Assembly (NCBI RefSeq): GCF_014649875.1
Contig: NZ_BMTW01000001.1
Coordinates: 1,364,001 to 1,428,000, forward strand
DNA length: 64,000 nucleotides
DNA from: Streptomyces rubiginosohelvolus
GTDB taxonomy: Bacteria; Actinomycetota; Actinomycetes; Streptomycetales; Streptomycetaceae
Reading direction: 5' to 3'
Within the stretch, counting starts at the first letter, position 1, and each line of letters begins with the position of its first letter. Of the stretch, positions 1 to 7,863 are shown piece after piece. Made by a program: the position numbers and the translations under genes. Below the pieces are notes generated by a model. It worked only from the letters and a program-made list of their open reading frames with translations, was not told the origin of the DNA and ran no database searches.

Positions 1-65
1 TGCTAATCTTCCGTTTGTCGCCAGGCGCTCACCCCCCAAGGTGAGAGTCTGAAAACACCACTCAT

Positions 66-148
66 GCGCGAGTGGCGGAACGGCAGACGCGCTGGCTTCA
101 GGTGCCAGTGTCCTTAGGGACGTGGGGGTTCAAATCCCCCCTCGCGCA
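66..148 (+). tRNA. tRNA-Leu (anticodon CAG)
   Basis: The 7-bp acceptor stem is GCGCGAG at the 5' end and CTCGCGC at 141-147. The anticodon stem CTGGC/GCCAG encloses a loop with CAG. A long variable arm and the TTCAAAT T-loop (GGGGGTTCAAATCCCCC) complete a class II tRNA. The 3' CCA is not encoded. It reads CUG leucine codons, which are very frequent in this genome. A strong hairpin terminator follows at 189-222. Confidence 0.96.
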
Positions 149-188
149 CAACGGCAGGTGCTCGCAGCTGCTGAAGTTGAATCGGGAG

Positions 189-222
189 AACCCCCGCTCC
201 GGAGAAATCCGGAGCGGGGGTT
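189..222 (+). terminator. Rho-independent terminator after tRNA-Leu
   Basis: A perfect 15-bp stem (189-203 pairs with 208-222) is closed by a GAAA tetraloop and followed by TTCTTCGTTG. It would end the tRNA transcript before the TetR gene. Confidence 0.9.
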
Positions 223-344
223 CTTCGTTGTTGCGTGTTCCCGAGCGAGTCGCCCCGTGTTTTCGACGGACGTGCGGGGTACGGACAGCGGGTGTGGGCA
301 CGGTTTCCGGACAGACCGATGGCCGGTGCAACGGCGCACTTGCA

Positions 345-350
345 TACGCT
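345..350 (+). promoter_or_regulatory. Candidate -10 box of the TetR gene
   Basis: TACGCT fits the streptomycete TANNNT -10 pattern and lies 72 nt before the start at 423, inside the 200-bp gap after the tRNA terminator. No convincing -35 box is visible. Confidence 0.4.
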
Positions 351-422
351 GGCCGCAGAGGTTGGATCGACGGCGGCTCGGCGGTGAAGGGCTGAGCGCA
401 CAGAACGTCCCGGAGGCAGGAA

Positions 423-1235
423 ATGGCGAAGCAGGCTCGCGCGGTCCAGACGTGGCGGTCGATCGTGGATGCCGCGGCGAGTGTCTTCGACGACTACGGC
501 TACGAGCGTGCCGCCATCTCGGAGATCCTCCGCCGCGCCAAGGTCACCAAGGGTGCTCTGTACTTCCACTTCGCCTCCAAGGAGGCCATCGCTCAGGCGA
601 TCATGGACGAGCAGACCTCCACGGTCGAGTTCGAGCAGGAGGGATCGCCGCTCCAGTCCCTGGTGGACGGCGGCCAGCAGTTCGCTTTCGCCCTCCGCCA
701 CAACGCGATGGCCCGGGCCGGCACCAGGCTCTCCATCGAGGGCGTCTTCCTCGGCGGACCGCATCCGTGGGGCGACTGGATCGACGCGACGGCCCGGATG
801 CTGGAGCTGGGGCAGGAGCGCGGCGAGGTGTTCCCGCAGATCGACCCGATGGTGTCGGCCAAAATCATCGTCGCCTCGTTCACCGGTATCCAGCTGGTCT
901 CGGAGGCCGACTCCGGGCGGGCCGATCTGCGCGAGCAGGTCGCGGAGATGTGGCGCCACATCCTGCCGTCGATCGCTCACCCCGGTGTCATCGCCCACAT
1001 CAAGCCCGAGGGCCGGGTAGATCTGGCGGCCCAGGCGCGTGAGAAGGCGGAGCGGGAGGAGCAGGAGGCCAGGATCGCCGCGGAGGCCAAGGAGGCCGGC
1101 TCCGATCCCGCGGCGGACACGGGCTCCCGGCCGGGCGGTGGATCCGCTCGCGGTACGCGGGCCGGGCAGGCCGGCGACGAGGGCGACGAGGAGCCCGCGG
1201 GCGCGGGGGTGGCGGCGGCCGGAGGGGCTGCCTGA
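423..1235 (+). CDS. TetR-family regulator of the ArpA/ScbR (gamma-butyrolactone receptor-like) type
   Basis: A 270-aa DNA-binding repressor candidate. The N-terminal TetR helix-turn-helix spans about residues 10-55 (ISEILRRAKVTKGALYFHF) and is followed by an all-helical ligand domain to about residue 200. The HPWGDWID segment carries Trp116 and Trp119. In ArpA of S. griseus a Trp at position 119 is needed for A-factor binding, so a butyrolactone-like ligand is possible, but this is inference. The last 65 or so residues are a charged Ala/Glu/Gly-rich tail not usual in the family (typically about 215 aa). The start is set by GGAGGCAGGAA just before the ATG. Transcription likely stops at the hairpin 1301-1344. 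Confidence 0.85.
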   Translation: MAKQARAVQTWRSIVDAAASVFDDYGYERAAISEILRRAKVTKGALYFHFASKEAIAQAIMDEQTSTVEFEQEGSPLQSLVDGGQQFAFALRHNAMARAGTRLSIEGVFLGGPHPWGDWIDATARMLELGQERGEVFPQIDPMVSAKIIVASFTGIQLVSEADSGRADLREQVAEMWRHILPSIAHPGVIAHIKPEGRVDLAAQAREKAEREEQEARIAAEAKEAGSDPAADTGSRPGGGSARGTRAGQAGDEGDEEPAGAGVAAAGGAA

Positions 1236-1269
1236 TCCGCGACCGGACGTGCCATGTTTCACGTTCCAT

Positions 1270-1283
1270 GTTTCACGTGAAAC
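1270..1283. other. parS: parS centromere site 1 (ParB binding)
   Basis: Perfect 14-bp palindrome GTTTCACGTGAAAC, the Streptomyces ParB-binding consensus, in the gap between convergent genes. It is preceded by a degenerate partial copy at 1256-1267, which makes a 14-bp direct repeat (1252-1265 and 1266-1279). Confidence 0.93.
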
Positions 1284-1300
1284 GTCCGATTGATCGTGAT

Positions 1301-1344
1301 GCGGCGGGGCCGCGGAGCTTCTACGAGCTCCGCGGCCCCGCCGC
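1301..1344. terminator. Bidirectional terminator between convergent genes
   Basis: A perfect 19-bp G/C-rich stem (1301-1319 with 1326-1344) with a 6-nt loop is followed by TTTT on the plus strand. It serves the TetR gene and the azoreductase gene. Confidence 0.9.
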
Positions 1345-1365
1345 TTTTCGAGGTCTGCGGTTCTC

Positions 1366-1977
1366 TCAGGCGGCGAGGCGGGTGGCGAGGGCCTTCGCCT
1401 TCGCCCGGGCGTCGTCGAGCGCCTGGGCGCGGGAGGCCTCGGCGAGCGGGACCAGCTCGGCCATCGACGGCTGCGAGTGGGCGAGGGTCAGCTCGGGAAC
1501 GATGAAGTCCACCTCGGCGGAGAACATGCCCGCGAACACCTTCTCCAAGTAATTCTGGACAAATTCGAAGTCCTCGCGCGGGGTGCCCGGAGCGTAGGAA
1601 CCGCCGCGGCTGGCGACGACGGTCACCGGGGTCCCGGCGACGGGGGAGTCGGGGCCCGCGTTGTGCCCGACGATGATCACCTGGTCCAGCCACGCCTTGA
1701 GGGTGGACGGGATCGTGAAGTTGTACATCGGGGCGCCGATCAGGACGGCGTCCGCCGCGGCCAGTTCGTCGGCCAGTTCGCGGCGCAGCGGGTCGTCGGC
1801 GCCCGCGGCCGTGGCGCCGGCATCCAGGTGGGGCAGCGGATCGGCGGCGAGGTCGCGGTGGACGACGGTGCCGTCCGGGTGCTGCTCGCGCCAGGCCTCG
1901 ACGAACGCCGCGGTGACGTCGCGGGAGGCGGAGCCCTGGGGGAAGACGGCGGAGTCGAGGTGCAGAAGCGTGGCCAT
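1366..1977 (-). CDS. FMN-dependent NADH-azoreductase / quinone reductase (AzoR/AcpD family)
   Basis: A 203-aa flavodoxin-fold oxidoreductase. The N-terminal strand and loop LLHLDSAVFPQGSASRDVT matches the family's FMN-phosphate-binding start, and GAPMYNFTIPSTLKAWLDQVI is the conserved central block. These enzymes reduce azo dyes and quinones with NAD(P)H in the cytosol. ATG 1977 is preferred over the in-frame GTG at 1989 because GGAG lies just upstream of the ATG, inside that longer version. It is divergent from an HxlR regulator, a common arrangement for quinone- or electrophile-induced reductases. Confidence 0.9.
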   Translation of the reverse strand: MATLLHLDSAVFPQGSASRDVTAAFVEAWREQHPDGTVVHRDLAADPLPHLDAGATAAGADDPLRRELADELAAADAVLIGAPMYNFTIPSTLKAWLDQVIIVGHNAGPDSPVAGTPVTVVASRGGSYAPGTPREDFEFVQNYLEKVFAGMFSAEVDFIVPELTLAHSQPSMAELVPLAEASRAQALDDARAKAKALATRLAA

Positions 1978-2060
1978 GGGGATCTCCACAGAGAGGGGAA
2001 GGGGGCGCGGGTGGGTCGAGGCGACCTCACGGGCGTCCGGCGGTAGCCATTGCGTACGTA

Positions 2061-2118
2061 ACTACTAATAGCATAGCTACTTATTTTTAGTAAGCTCCCA
2101 ACGGCGGCGCAGTAGGCT
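2061..2118. promoter_or_regulatory. Divergent promoter/operator region of the azoreductase and hxlR genes
   Basis: An A/T-rich island in otherwise G/C-rich DNA. It has an inverted repeat TACTAA (2063-2068) / TTAGTA (2087-2092) and a TAGGCT -10 box (2113-2118) six nt before the hxlR ATG, which suggests a leaderless transcript. It is the likely binding site of the HxlR protein. Confidence 0.6.
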
Positions 2119-2124
2119 AGAGGT

Positions 2125-2475
2125 ATGGCGGATCACAGCGAAGGGGCCTGTCGGCGGGTCGATGTGGGGATCAGTCGGGTCTTCGAGTTGTTCGGCAAGC
2201 GCTGGACCGGCCCGATCGTCTCGGTGCTGCTGCAGCGACCGGTGCACTTCGCCGAGTTGCGCAGGGCGATTCCCGGGATCAGCGAGCGCATGCTCTCGGA
2301 CCGGCTGACCGAACTCGGCGCGGCGGGTCTGGTGATCCGCGAGGTCGACGAGGGGCCGCCGCTGCGCGTCGCGTACCGGCTCACCGAGGCCGGTACGGCG
2401 ATGGAGCCCGCGCTCAAGGAGCTCGGGCAGTGGGCGGACACGTATCTGGCGCCGGAGACCGGCGGCGGCTGCTGA
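2125..2475 (+). CDS. HxlR-family winged-helix transcriptional regulator
   Basis: A 116-aa single-domain protein. Hallmarks are RVFELFGKRWTGPIVSVLL at the N-terminus, the HTH block FAELRRAIPGISERMLSDRL, and the wing YRLTEAGTAM. An early Cys (C9, in GACRRVD) is at the position often conserved as a redox sensor in this family. It is divergently transcribed from the azoreductase and probably represses it and itself. The start fits a leaderless mRNA (TAGGCT, 6 nt, ATG). Confidence 0.92.
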   Translation: MADHSEGACRRVDVGISRVFELFGKRWTGPIVSVLLQRPVHFAELRRAIPGISERMLSDRLTELGAAGLVIREVDEGPPLRVAYRLTEAGTAMEPALKELGQWADTYLAPETGGGC

Positions 2476-2593
2476 TACAGGCTGCCGGATCGGAGGTACC
2501 GTCGTGCTCGGCCGCTGCCGGGCAGGGCTGCTGGCCGGGCGGGACAGCCGGGCAGCCGGAGAGCGTGTACGAGGGTGGGGGAGGCGACGCTCC

Positions 2594-4027
2594 ATGGGCG
2601 AAACCGGGACGACGATGCCTGAACAGCGTGCCGAGGAGTCGGATCCGCGTATTCCTGTCGTGCCCGGGTTCGCCCGGCGCGGGGCCGCGAGTTCACCGAA
2701 GGCGGCGGGCAAGGCGCTCCGCGACCGGGTGCCCCGGTCCTCGCACGCCTCGCTGGTCCTTCCGCCGGGCCGGCCGGACGCGGTGCGGGCCGTCGAGGAG
2801 TCGAACCGGGGCCGTGTGCCGGGTCTGACACCGATACGGGTGGGCCGGATGGCGGCCACCCCCTTCGCCTTCCTACGGGGTGCGGCCGGGCTGATGGCCC
2901 ACGACCTGATGGGCAGCCCCGTCACCGGGGTGGGCGCCCAGCTCTGCGGCGACGCCCACGCGGCCAACTTCGGCCTCTACGGCGATGCCCGGGGCAGCCT
3001 GGTCATCGACCTGAACGACTTCGACGAGACCGTCTTCGGGCCGTGGGAGTGGGACCTCAAGCGGCTCGCCACCTCTCTGGTGCTCGCGGGCCGGGCCGCC
3101 GGGGCCGACGAGGACACCTGCCGCCGGGGCGCGTACGACGCCGCCGGCGCCTACCGCCGTACGATGCGGCTGCTGGCCCGGCTGCCCGCACTCGACGCCT
3201 GGAACGCGATCGCGGACGAGGAGCTGGTCTCGCACACCGACGCCCGTGACCTGGTCGGCACCCTGGAGCGGGTCTCGGAGAAGGCCCGCAACAACACCAG
3301 CGCCCGGTTCGCCGCCCGGTCCACCGAGGAGTGCCCCGACGGCGGTCGGCGCTTCGTCGACGCCAGGCCCGTGCTGCGCCGGGTGCCGGACGCCGAGGCA
3401 GCGGTCGTGGCCGCCGGTCTCGGCGGCTATCTCTCCACCGTCTCCGAGGACCGGGTGCCGCTGCTGGCCCGGTACACGATCCACGACGTGGCGTTCCGGG
3501 TGGTCGGCACGGGCAGCGTGGGGACCCGGTCGTACGTGGTGCTGCTACTCGACCACCGAGGGGAGCCGCTGGTCCTCCAGGTGAAGGAGGCGCGCCCCTC
3601 GGTGCTCGCCCCCTATCTGCCCGCGGTCGGTTTCGACGTACCGGAGGTGGCGCACGAGGGCCGCCGGGTGGTGCTCGGGCAGAAGCGGATGCAGGTCGTC
3701 AGCGACATCCTGCTCGGCTGGGCGGACGTCGACGGCCGCCAGTTCCAGGTCCGGCAGTTCCGGAACCGCAAGGGCAGCGTGGACCCCGCCGCGCTCGCCG
3801 CCGACCAGGTCGACGACTACGGGCGGATGACCGGCGCACTGCTCGCCCGGGCGCACGCCCACAGCGCCGACCCCCGCCTGCTCGCGGGCTACTGCGGCAA
3901 GAACGACGAGCTCGACGAGGCGGTGGCCGCCTTCGCGGTGACGTACGCCGACCGTACGGAAGCGGATCACGCCGAGCTGCTGCGGGGGATCAAGGCGGGC
4001 AGGCTGGCCGCCGAGTTCGGTGTGTGA
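2594..4027 (+). CDS. DUF2252 family protein (kinase-fold-like, function unknown)
   Basis: A 477-aa cytosolic protein matching the actinobacterial DUF2252 family. QLCGDAHAANFGLYGD resembles the catalytic HxxN loop of aminoglycoside-phosphotransferase-like kinases, and VIDLNDFDETVFGPWEWDL supplies the acidic metal-binding motif. The substrate is unknown. ATG 2594 has GGGGAGG 10 nt upstream. An alternative GTG at 2504 has a well-spaced GGAGG but would add an unlikely Arg/Gly-rich leader, so the start is uncertain. A hairpin terminator follows. Confidence 0.82.
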   Translation: MGETGTTMPEQRAEESDPRIPVVPGFARRGAASSPKAAGKALRDRVPRSSHASLVLPPGRPDAVRAVEESNRGRVPGLTPIRVGRMAATPFAFLRGAAGLMAHDLMGSPVTGVGAQLCGDAHAANFGLYGDARGSLVIDLNDFDETVFGPWEWDLKRLATSLVLAGRAAGADEDTCRRGAYDAAGAYRRTMRLLARLPALDAWNAIADEELVSHTDARDLVGTLERVSEKARNNTSARFAARSTEECPDGGRRFVDARPVLRRVPDAEAAVVAAGLGGYLSTVSEDRVPLLARYTIHDVAFRVVGTGSVGTRSYVVLLLDHRGEPLVLQVKEARPSVLAPYLPAVGFDVPEVAHEGRRVVLGQKRMQVVSDILLGWADVDGRQFQVRQFRNRKGSVDPAALAADQVDDYGRMTGALLARAHAHSADPRLLAGYCGKNDELDEAVAAFAVTYADRTEADHAELLRGIKAGRLAAEFGV

Positions 4028-4054
4028 CCGGTCCGTGTCCGGCGCGCGCGTGAG

Positions 4055-4081
4055 GTGGTGGGCCCGGACCGGGCCCACCAC
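4055..4081 (+). terminator. Terminator after the DUF2252 gene
   Basis: An 11-bp perfect stem (4055-4065 with 4071-4081) with a 5-nt loop, 28 nt after the stop codon. Confidence 0.7.
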
Positions 4082-4108
4082 GTGTCCCGTGCCGCCGGGC
4101 TGTGGCCA

Positions 4109-4114
4109 TACGCT
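4109..4114 (+). promoter_or_regulatory. Leaderless-type -10 box
   Basis: TACGCT lies six nt before GTG 4121. This fixes the start of the downstream gene and argues against the longer frame beginning at 4055, which would run through the terminator hairpin. Confidence 0.6.
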
Positions 4115-4120
4115 GGACGG

Positions 4121-5050
4121 GTGACCCACGAAGCCGCCGGGGTGCCGACCACCCGGAACGATGAAGACCGGCAGGACGACGTCCCGCAGGACAGCGACGA
4201 CGTCCAGCAGAACGAGGCCGAGCCGGACGCGCCCGAGCCCGCCGGTCCTGAGGATGCCGGTCCCGAGGATGCCGAGCCGCGCCCCGAGGCCCGGCTGGCC
4301 CGGGCGGTGCAGGTCGCCGAGCAGGCGTTGATCGAGTTCGAGATCGCGGTGGAGACCTTCCGGGTGGAGGTCGAGAACTTCTCCCGGCTGCACCACCAGA
4401 AGCTCGGGCCGATGTACGCGCGTCTCGACGAGCTGGACGCGCTCATCGCGGAGGCGCGGGCCGCGAAGACCGGTGATCCGGAGGACGAACGCAAGGCGCG
4501 TGAGGCGCGGGCGGTCGTCATGCCGATGCCCGGGGTCGACGAGCTGTTCCACGACTGGATGGACACCGACGGTCTGTCCCCCGAGGCCGCGGCCATGCTC
4601 ACCGAGCAGCCGGTCCGGCCGCCGAAGCGGGTCAGGCCGAGCGAGGAGGCCCGCAGGCTCTACCGGGAGCTGGCCCGCAAGGCGCACCCGGACCTCGCCC
4701 AGGACGAGGTGGAGCGGCAGCGCCGGGACGAGTTCATCGCCCGGGTGAACGCCGCCTACGGCCGCGGCGACGTCGAGCTGCTCAAGGAGCTCGTGGCGGA
4801 GTGGGAGGCCGGACCGGTGCAGCCGCCGGCCCCGCTGAGCGAGAGCGAGGAGCTCTACGCCCGGCTGGAGTGGCTCAGCCGGCGCAAGGAGCTGCTGACG
4901 GTGCTCGCCAAGGAACTGGAGGACGGCGCGATCGGCTCGATGCTGCGGATGGCCCCGGACGACCCGGACCAGCTGCTGGAGGACATCGCGGAGCAGCTGC
5001 TGGGCGAGGTGTCCCGGCGCGAGGCCGAGCTCGCGGAGATGACGCGGTAG
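4121..5050 (+). CDS. J-domain-like cytosolic protein of unknown function
   Basis: A 309-aa protein in three parts: an acidic Asp/Glu/Pro-rich leader (about residues 1-60), a helical, probably coiled-coil region (about 60-130), and a segment around residue 188 that looks like a J domain. That segment reads RRLYRELARKAHPDLAQD and then FIARVNAAYGRGD; HPD is the tripeptide J proteins use to stimulate DnaK. A second helical region rich in Glu/Leu ends the protein. There is no Gly/Phe or zinc-finger domain, so it is not DnaJ itself. It could be a specialised Hsp70 co-chaperone. The client is unknown. Confidence 0.7.
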   Translation: MTHEAAGVPTTRNDEDRQDDVPQDSDDVQQNEAEPDAPEPAGPEDAGPEDAEPRPEARLARAVQVAEQALIEFEIAVETFRVEVENFSRLHHQKLGPMYARLDELDALIAEARAAKTGDPEDERKAREARAVVMPMPGVDELFHDWMDTDGLSPEAAAMLTEQPVRPPKRVRPSEEARRLYRELARKAHPDLAQDEVERQRRDEFIARVNAAYGRGDVELLKELVAEWEAGPVQPPAPLSESEELYARLEWLSRRKELLTVLAKELEDGAIGSMLRMAPDDPDQLLEDIAEQLLGEVSRREAELAEMTR

Positions 5051-5096
5051 GCGCAGGGGGCAGGGTGCGGCAGGCGGGGTGCAGTAGCGTTCCGGG

Positions 5097-5134
5097 TGAC
5101 TCTTCCGTGAGTGGATGACTCTTCCGCGTAGGTA
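5097..5134 (+). promoter_or_regulatory. Direct repeats and -10 before the rhodanese gene
   Basis: TGACTCTTCCG occurs at 5097-5107 and again at 5116-5126 (19-bp period), followed by TAGGTA at 5129-5134. Spacing of about two helical turns suggests an activator or repressor site, but the regulator is unknown. Confidence 0.35.
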
Positions 5135-5152
5135 CGAGAGAAGGCATGACCC

Positions 5153-5497
5153 ATGAATTTCGCCCCGCTGCCCTCGGTGGACGCCGCGGCGGTGCCGTCG
5201 GACGGCTTCGTCCTGGACGTCCGTGAGAACGACGAGTGGGCGGCCGGTCACGTCGAGGGCGCGCTGCACATTCCGATGAGCGACTTCGTGGGCCGGTTCG
5301 GCGAGCTGACCGAGGCGGCCGATGACGGCCGGCGCGTGCATGTGATGTGCCGGGTGGGCGGCCGGTCGGCCCAGGTCACCCAGTACCTGGTCCAGCAGGG
5401 CATCGACGCGGTGAACATCGACGGCGGCATGCAGGCCTGGGACGGCGCCGGCCGTCCGATGGTCACGGACAACGGGACGCCCGCCTTCGTCCTCTGA
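5153..5497 (+). CDS. Single-domain rhodanese-like sulfurtransferase
   Basis: A 114-aa rhodanese domain. LDVRENDEWAAGHVEGALHIPM is the N-terminal signature, and the catalytic Cys is in the loop CRVGGRS (about residue 66). Such proteins carry sulfur as a Cys persulfide or detoxify cyanide/thiosulfate in the cytosol. The six-residue loop is of the sulfurtransferase type rather than the phosphatase type. The partner cannot be deduced from the neighbours. Confidence 0.92.
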   Translation: MNFAPLPSVDAAAVPSDGFVLDVRENDEWAAGHVEGALHIPMSDFVGRFGELTEAADDGRRVHVMCRVGGRSAQVTQYLVQQGIDAVNIDGGMQAWDGAGRPMVTDNGTPAFVL

Positions 5498-5529
5498 GCC
5501 GGTCCCCCGTTCTCCGGGCGCGGTCGCTG

Positions 5530-6711
5530 TCAGCCGAGCGGGTGGGCGGCCAGCAGGTCTCCCAGCGCCTCCTCGTGGGCCGCTGCCGGGCCGAGCGTGA
5601 GCTCGATCTGCTTCGCCCACGCGTGGTAGCGGTGAAGCGGGTAGTCGGTGTCCGCGCCGAAGCCGCCGTGCAGATGCTGGGCGGTCTGCACGACGCGGCG
5701 CACCCCGTCCGAGGCCCAGATCTTCGCCACGGCGACATCTCCCGCGGCCGGGAGCGGGCCCCCGGCGTCGGTGGAGATCCGCCAGGCCGCCTGCCAGAGG
5801 GTCGCCTCCATCGCCCGTAGATCGATGTACCGGTCGGCGGCCTGGACCGCCACCGCCTGGAACGTCGCGACCGGAAACCCGAACTGCTCGCGCTTGCCGG
5901 TGTATTCGGCGGTCATCGCGAGCACCCGCTCGCCCAGCCCGAGCGCCAGCGCGCACGTCCCCGTGGTGAGCAGGGACCGCAGCCAGTCCCAGCAGCCGGC
6001 CGCGTCGATCAGCTCGCGCGCTTCCACGCGCACGGCGTCGAGCCGGACCTCGGCCAGGCGTTCACCGTTGGTGGAGACCTGTTCCGCCAGGGTGACGCCG
6101 TCGCGGGTACGGGGCACGAGGGCGAGGACCGGGTGGCCCCCGTCGGTGTGTGCGGGGACGGCGATCCGGTCGGCCACCTGAGCCCAGGGAACCGCGGACT
6201 GAACCCCGTCGAGCACCCAGCCGGAATCCCCGGCCGATCCGTCGGTCTTCCCTTCGTCGGCCCCGTCGCCCGCCCCGTACGGCCGTGCGGAGACGGCCAG
6301 TTCGGCCGGATCGTGGCCGCTGCGGCCGTTGGCGCCGACGGTCAGGATCAGCTCGCCCCGGCCGGCCCGGGGCAGCAGCTCCGCCGCGAGGGTGCGATCG
6401 CCGTACCGCTGGAGGGCCATCGCCACCGCACAGCTCTCCAGCAACGGGACTCTGGCCAGCACCTTGGCCGACTCCCGTAGGACCAGGCAGAGCGCGATCG
6501 GGTCCAGGCCCGCGCCCCCGTGGTCCGGCGACAGGGTGAGCCCGAGCAGGTCCGTGCGCGCCAGCTCGTGCCACAGCTGCCGGTCGATGTCCTCCGCCAC
6601 GGCGCCCGGGGTCAGGGCGGGGCTGGGCGCGCGGTCGGGTGCGACATCCGAGAAGACGGCCCTGGCCGCCTCGACGGCCGCCTGCTGTTCCTCGGTGAAG
6701 GTGAAGTCCAC
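5530..6711 (-). CDS. Acyl-CoA dehydrogenase (FAD-dependent)
   Basis: A 393-aa acyl-CoA dehydrogenase-family protein. MDFTFTEEQQAAVEAARAVF starts the N-terminal helical domain, a central beta domain follows, and the C-terminal block YTGKREQFGFPVATFQAVAVQAAD and LHGGFGADTDYPLHRYHAWAK is typical of the actinobacterial FadE branch that often works as a heteromer. It would oxidise an acyl-CoA to the 2-enoyl-CoA. It lies 93 bp downstream of paaE on the same strand and could be co-expressed with the paa genes. Start GTG 6711. Confidence 0.88.
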   Translation of the reverse strand: MDFTFTEEQQAAVEAARAVFSDVAPDRAPSPALTPGAVAEDIDRQLWHELARTDLLGLTLSPDHGGAGLDPIALCLVLRESAKVLARVPLLESCAVAMALQRYGDRTLAAELLPRAGRGELILTVGANGRSGHDPAELAVSARPYGAGDGADEGKTDGSAGDSGWVLDGVQSAVPWAQVADRIAVPAHTDGGHPVLALVPRTRDGVTLAEQVSTNGERLAEVRLDAVRVEARELIDAAGCWDWLRSLLTTGTCALALGLGERVLAMTAEYTGKREQFGFPVATFQAVAVQAADRYIDLRAMEATLWQAAWRISTDAGGPLPAAGDVAVAKIWASDGVRRVVQTAQHLHGGFGADTDYPLHRYHAWAKQIELTLGPAAAHEEALGDLLAAHPLG

Positions 6712-6804
6712 TGTCCCAGCCTCCCGTTGACCTGAGCTAGCTGACGGGTCGTCAAGATAGAACAGGTTCTACGGGAAGGGAACAGTGCGGCGGTCGCTCG
6801 GGCC

Positions 6805-7863
6805 TCAGCGGTCGAAGTCCAGCTCCACCTCCGGGGTGAGCGGATGCGACTGGCAGGCCAGCACGAAGCCCGCCTCCGTCTCCTCCGGTTCCAGAGCGAA
6901 GTTGCGGTCCATCCGGACCTCGCCCGCGACGAGGAATGCCCGGCAGGTCCCGCAGACCCCGCCCTTGCACGCGTACGGGGCGTCCGAGCGGCTTCGCAGC
7001 ACCGTCTCCAGGAGGGATTCCGCGTTCTCCACGGGCCAGCTGCCCGAGCGGCCGTGGAGGGTGGCCGTCAGCACCGAGTCGGACGGGGCGGCGACTTTGG
7101 TCACCGTCGCATCGGCGGGGCCCTCGTCGACGTGGAAGATCTCCTGGTGGACCCGGGAACGGTCGACGCCGAGCGCCTTCAGGGCCTTCTCCGTGCCCCG
7201 CACGAGGCCGAGCGGTCCGCACAGGAACCAGCCGTCCACCTCCGCGACCGGGAGCACGGCGGGCAGCAGGCCGGTGAGGCGTTCGGTGTCCAGTCGCCCG
7301 GAGGGGAGCCCGGCCGACTGCTCCTCCCGGGAGAGTGCGGTGACCAGCTGGAAGCGGTCCGGATATCGGTCCTTGAGGTCGGCCACCTCGTCGAGGAACA
7401 TCGTCGAGGCCGCCGTGCGGTCGCTGCGGATCAGACAGAACCGGGCCGCCGGCTCCCGGTCGAGCAGGGTGGCCGCCATTGACAGCACCGGGGTGATGCC
7501 GCTGCCGCCGACCACCGCAGCGAACAGACCCGGGCGCGGCTTCAGGACGAACCGGCCCATCGGAGGCATGGCCTCCACCTGGTCCCCGACGGCCAGTTCC
7601 TTCAGGGCGTACGTGGAGAACGCCCCGCCCTCGACCATGCGGATGCCCACCCGCAGCACCGGTTCGCCGGGCTGCACGGTGGCCGGTGCGCAGATCGAGT
7701 ACGAACGGCGGACCTCCTGGCCGTCCACGGTGTAGCGCACGTTCAGATGCTGGCCGGGGGTGTGGCGAAAGGTCTCGCGCAGCTCGGCCGGCACGGCGAG
7801 GGTCACGGCCACCGCGTCGTCCGTGATCCGTTCGATCGCGCTGACCCGGAGCGGATGGAACAT
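6805..7863 (-). CDS. paaE: Phenylacetyl-CoA epoxidase reductase subunit PaaE
   Basis: A 352-aa NADPH:ferredoxin-type reductase that passes electrons to the di-iron oxygenase PaaA. Residues 1-100 form the FAD domain (RRSYSICAP is the FAD motif) and the NADPH domain follows (VVGGSGITPVLSM). The C-terminal plant-type 2Fe-2S domain has the ligands in CKGGVCGTC plus the Cys of VLACQSHP. The ATG directly follows the paaD stop (TAGATG), and AAGGAGTTG supplies the ribosome binding site. Confidence 0.95.
   Translation of the reverse strand: MFHPLRVSAIERITDDAVAVTLAVPAELRETFRHTPGQHLNVRYTVDGQEVRRSYSICAPATVQPGEPVLRVGIRMVEGGAFSTYALKELAVGDQVEAMPPMGRFVLKPRPGLFAAVVGGSGITPVLSMAATLLDREPAARFCLIRSDRTAASTMFLDEVADLKDRYPDRFQLVTALSREEQSAGLPSGRLDTERLTGLLPAVLPVAEVDGWFLCGPLGLVRGTEKALKALGVDRSRVHQEIFHVDEGPADATVTKVAAPSDSVLTATLHGRSGSWPVENAESLLETVLRSRSDAPYACKGGVCGTCRAFLVAGEVRMDRNFALEPEETEAGFVLACQSHPLTPEVELDFDR

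Noticed and set aside
1..65. tRNA flank considered as an attachment site of an integrated element
   Set aside because: No direct repeat of the tRNA 3' end, integrase or mobile genes occur in the window.
114..1262. Long minus-strand open frame opposite the TetR gene
   Set aside because: High G+C removes stop codons in antisense frames. Its sequence has no family features and it crosses the tRNA and terminator.
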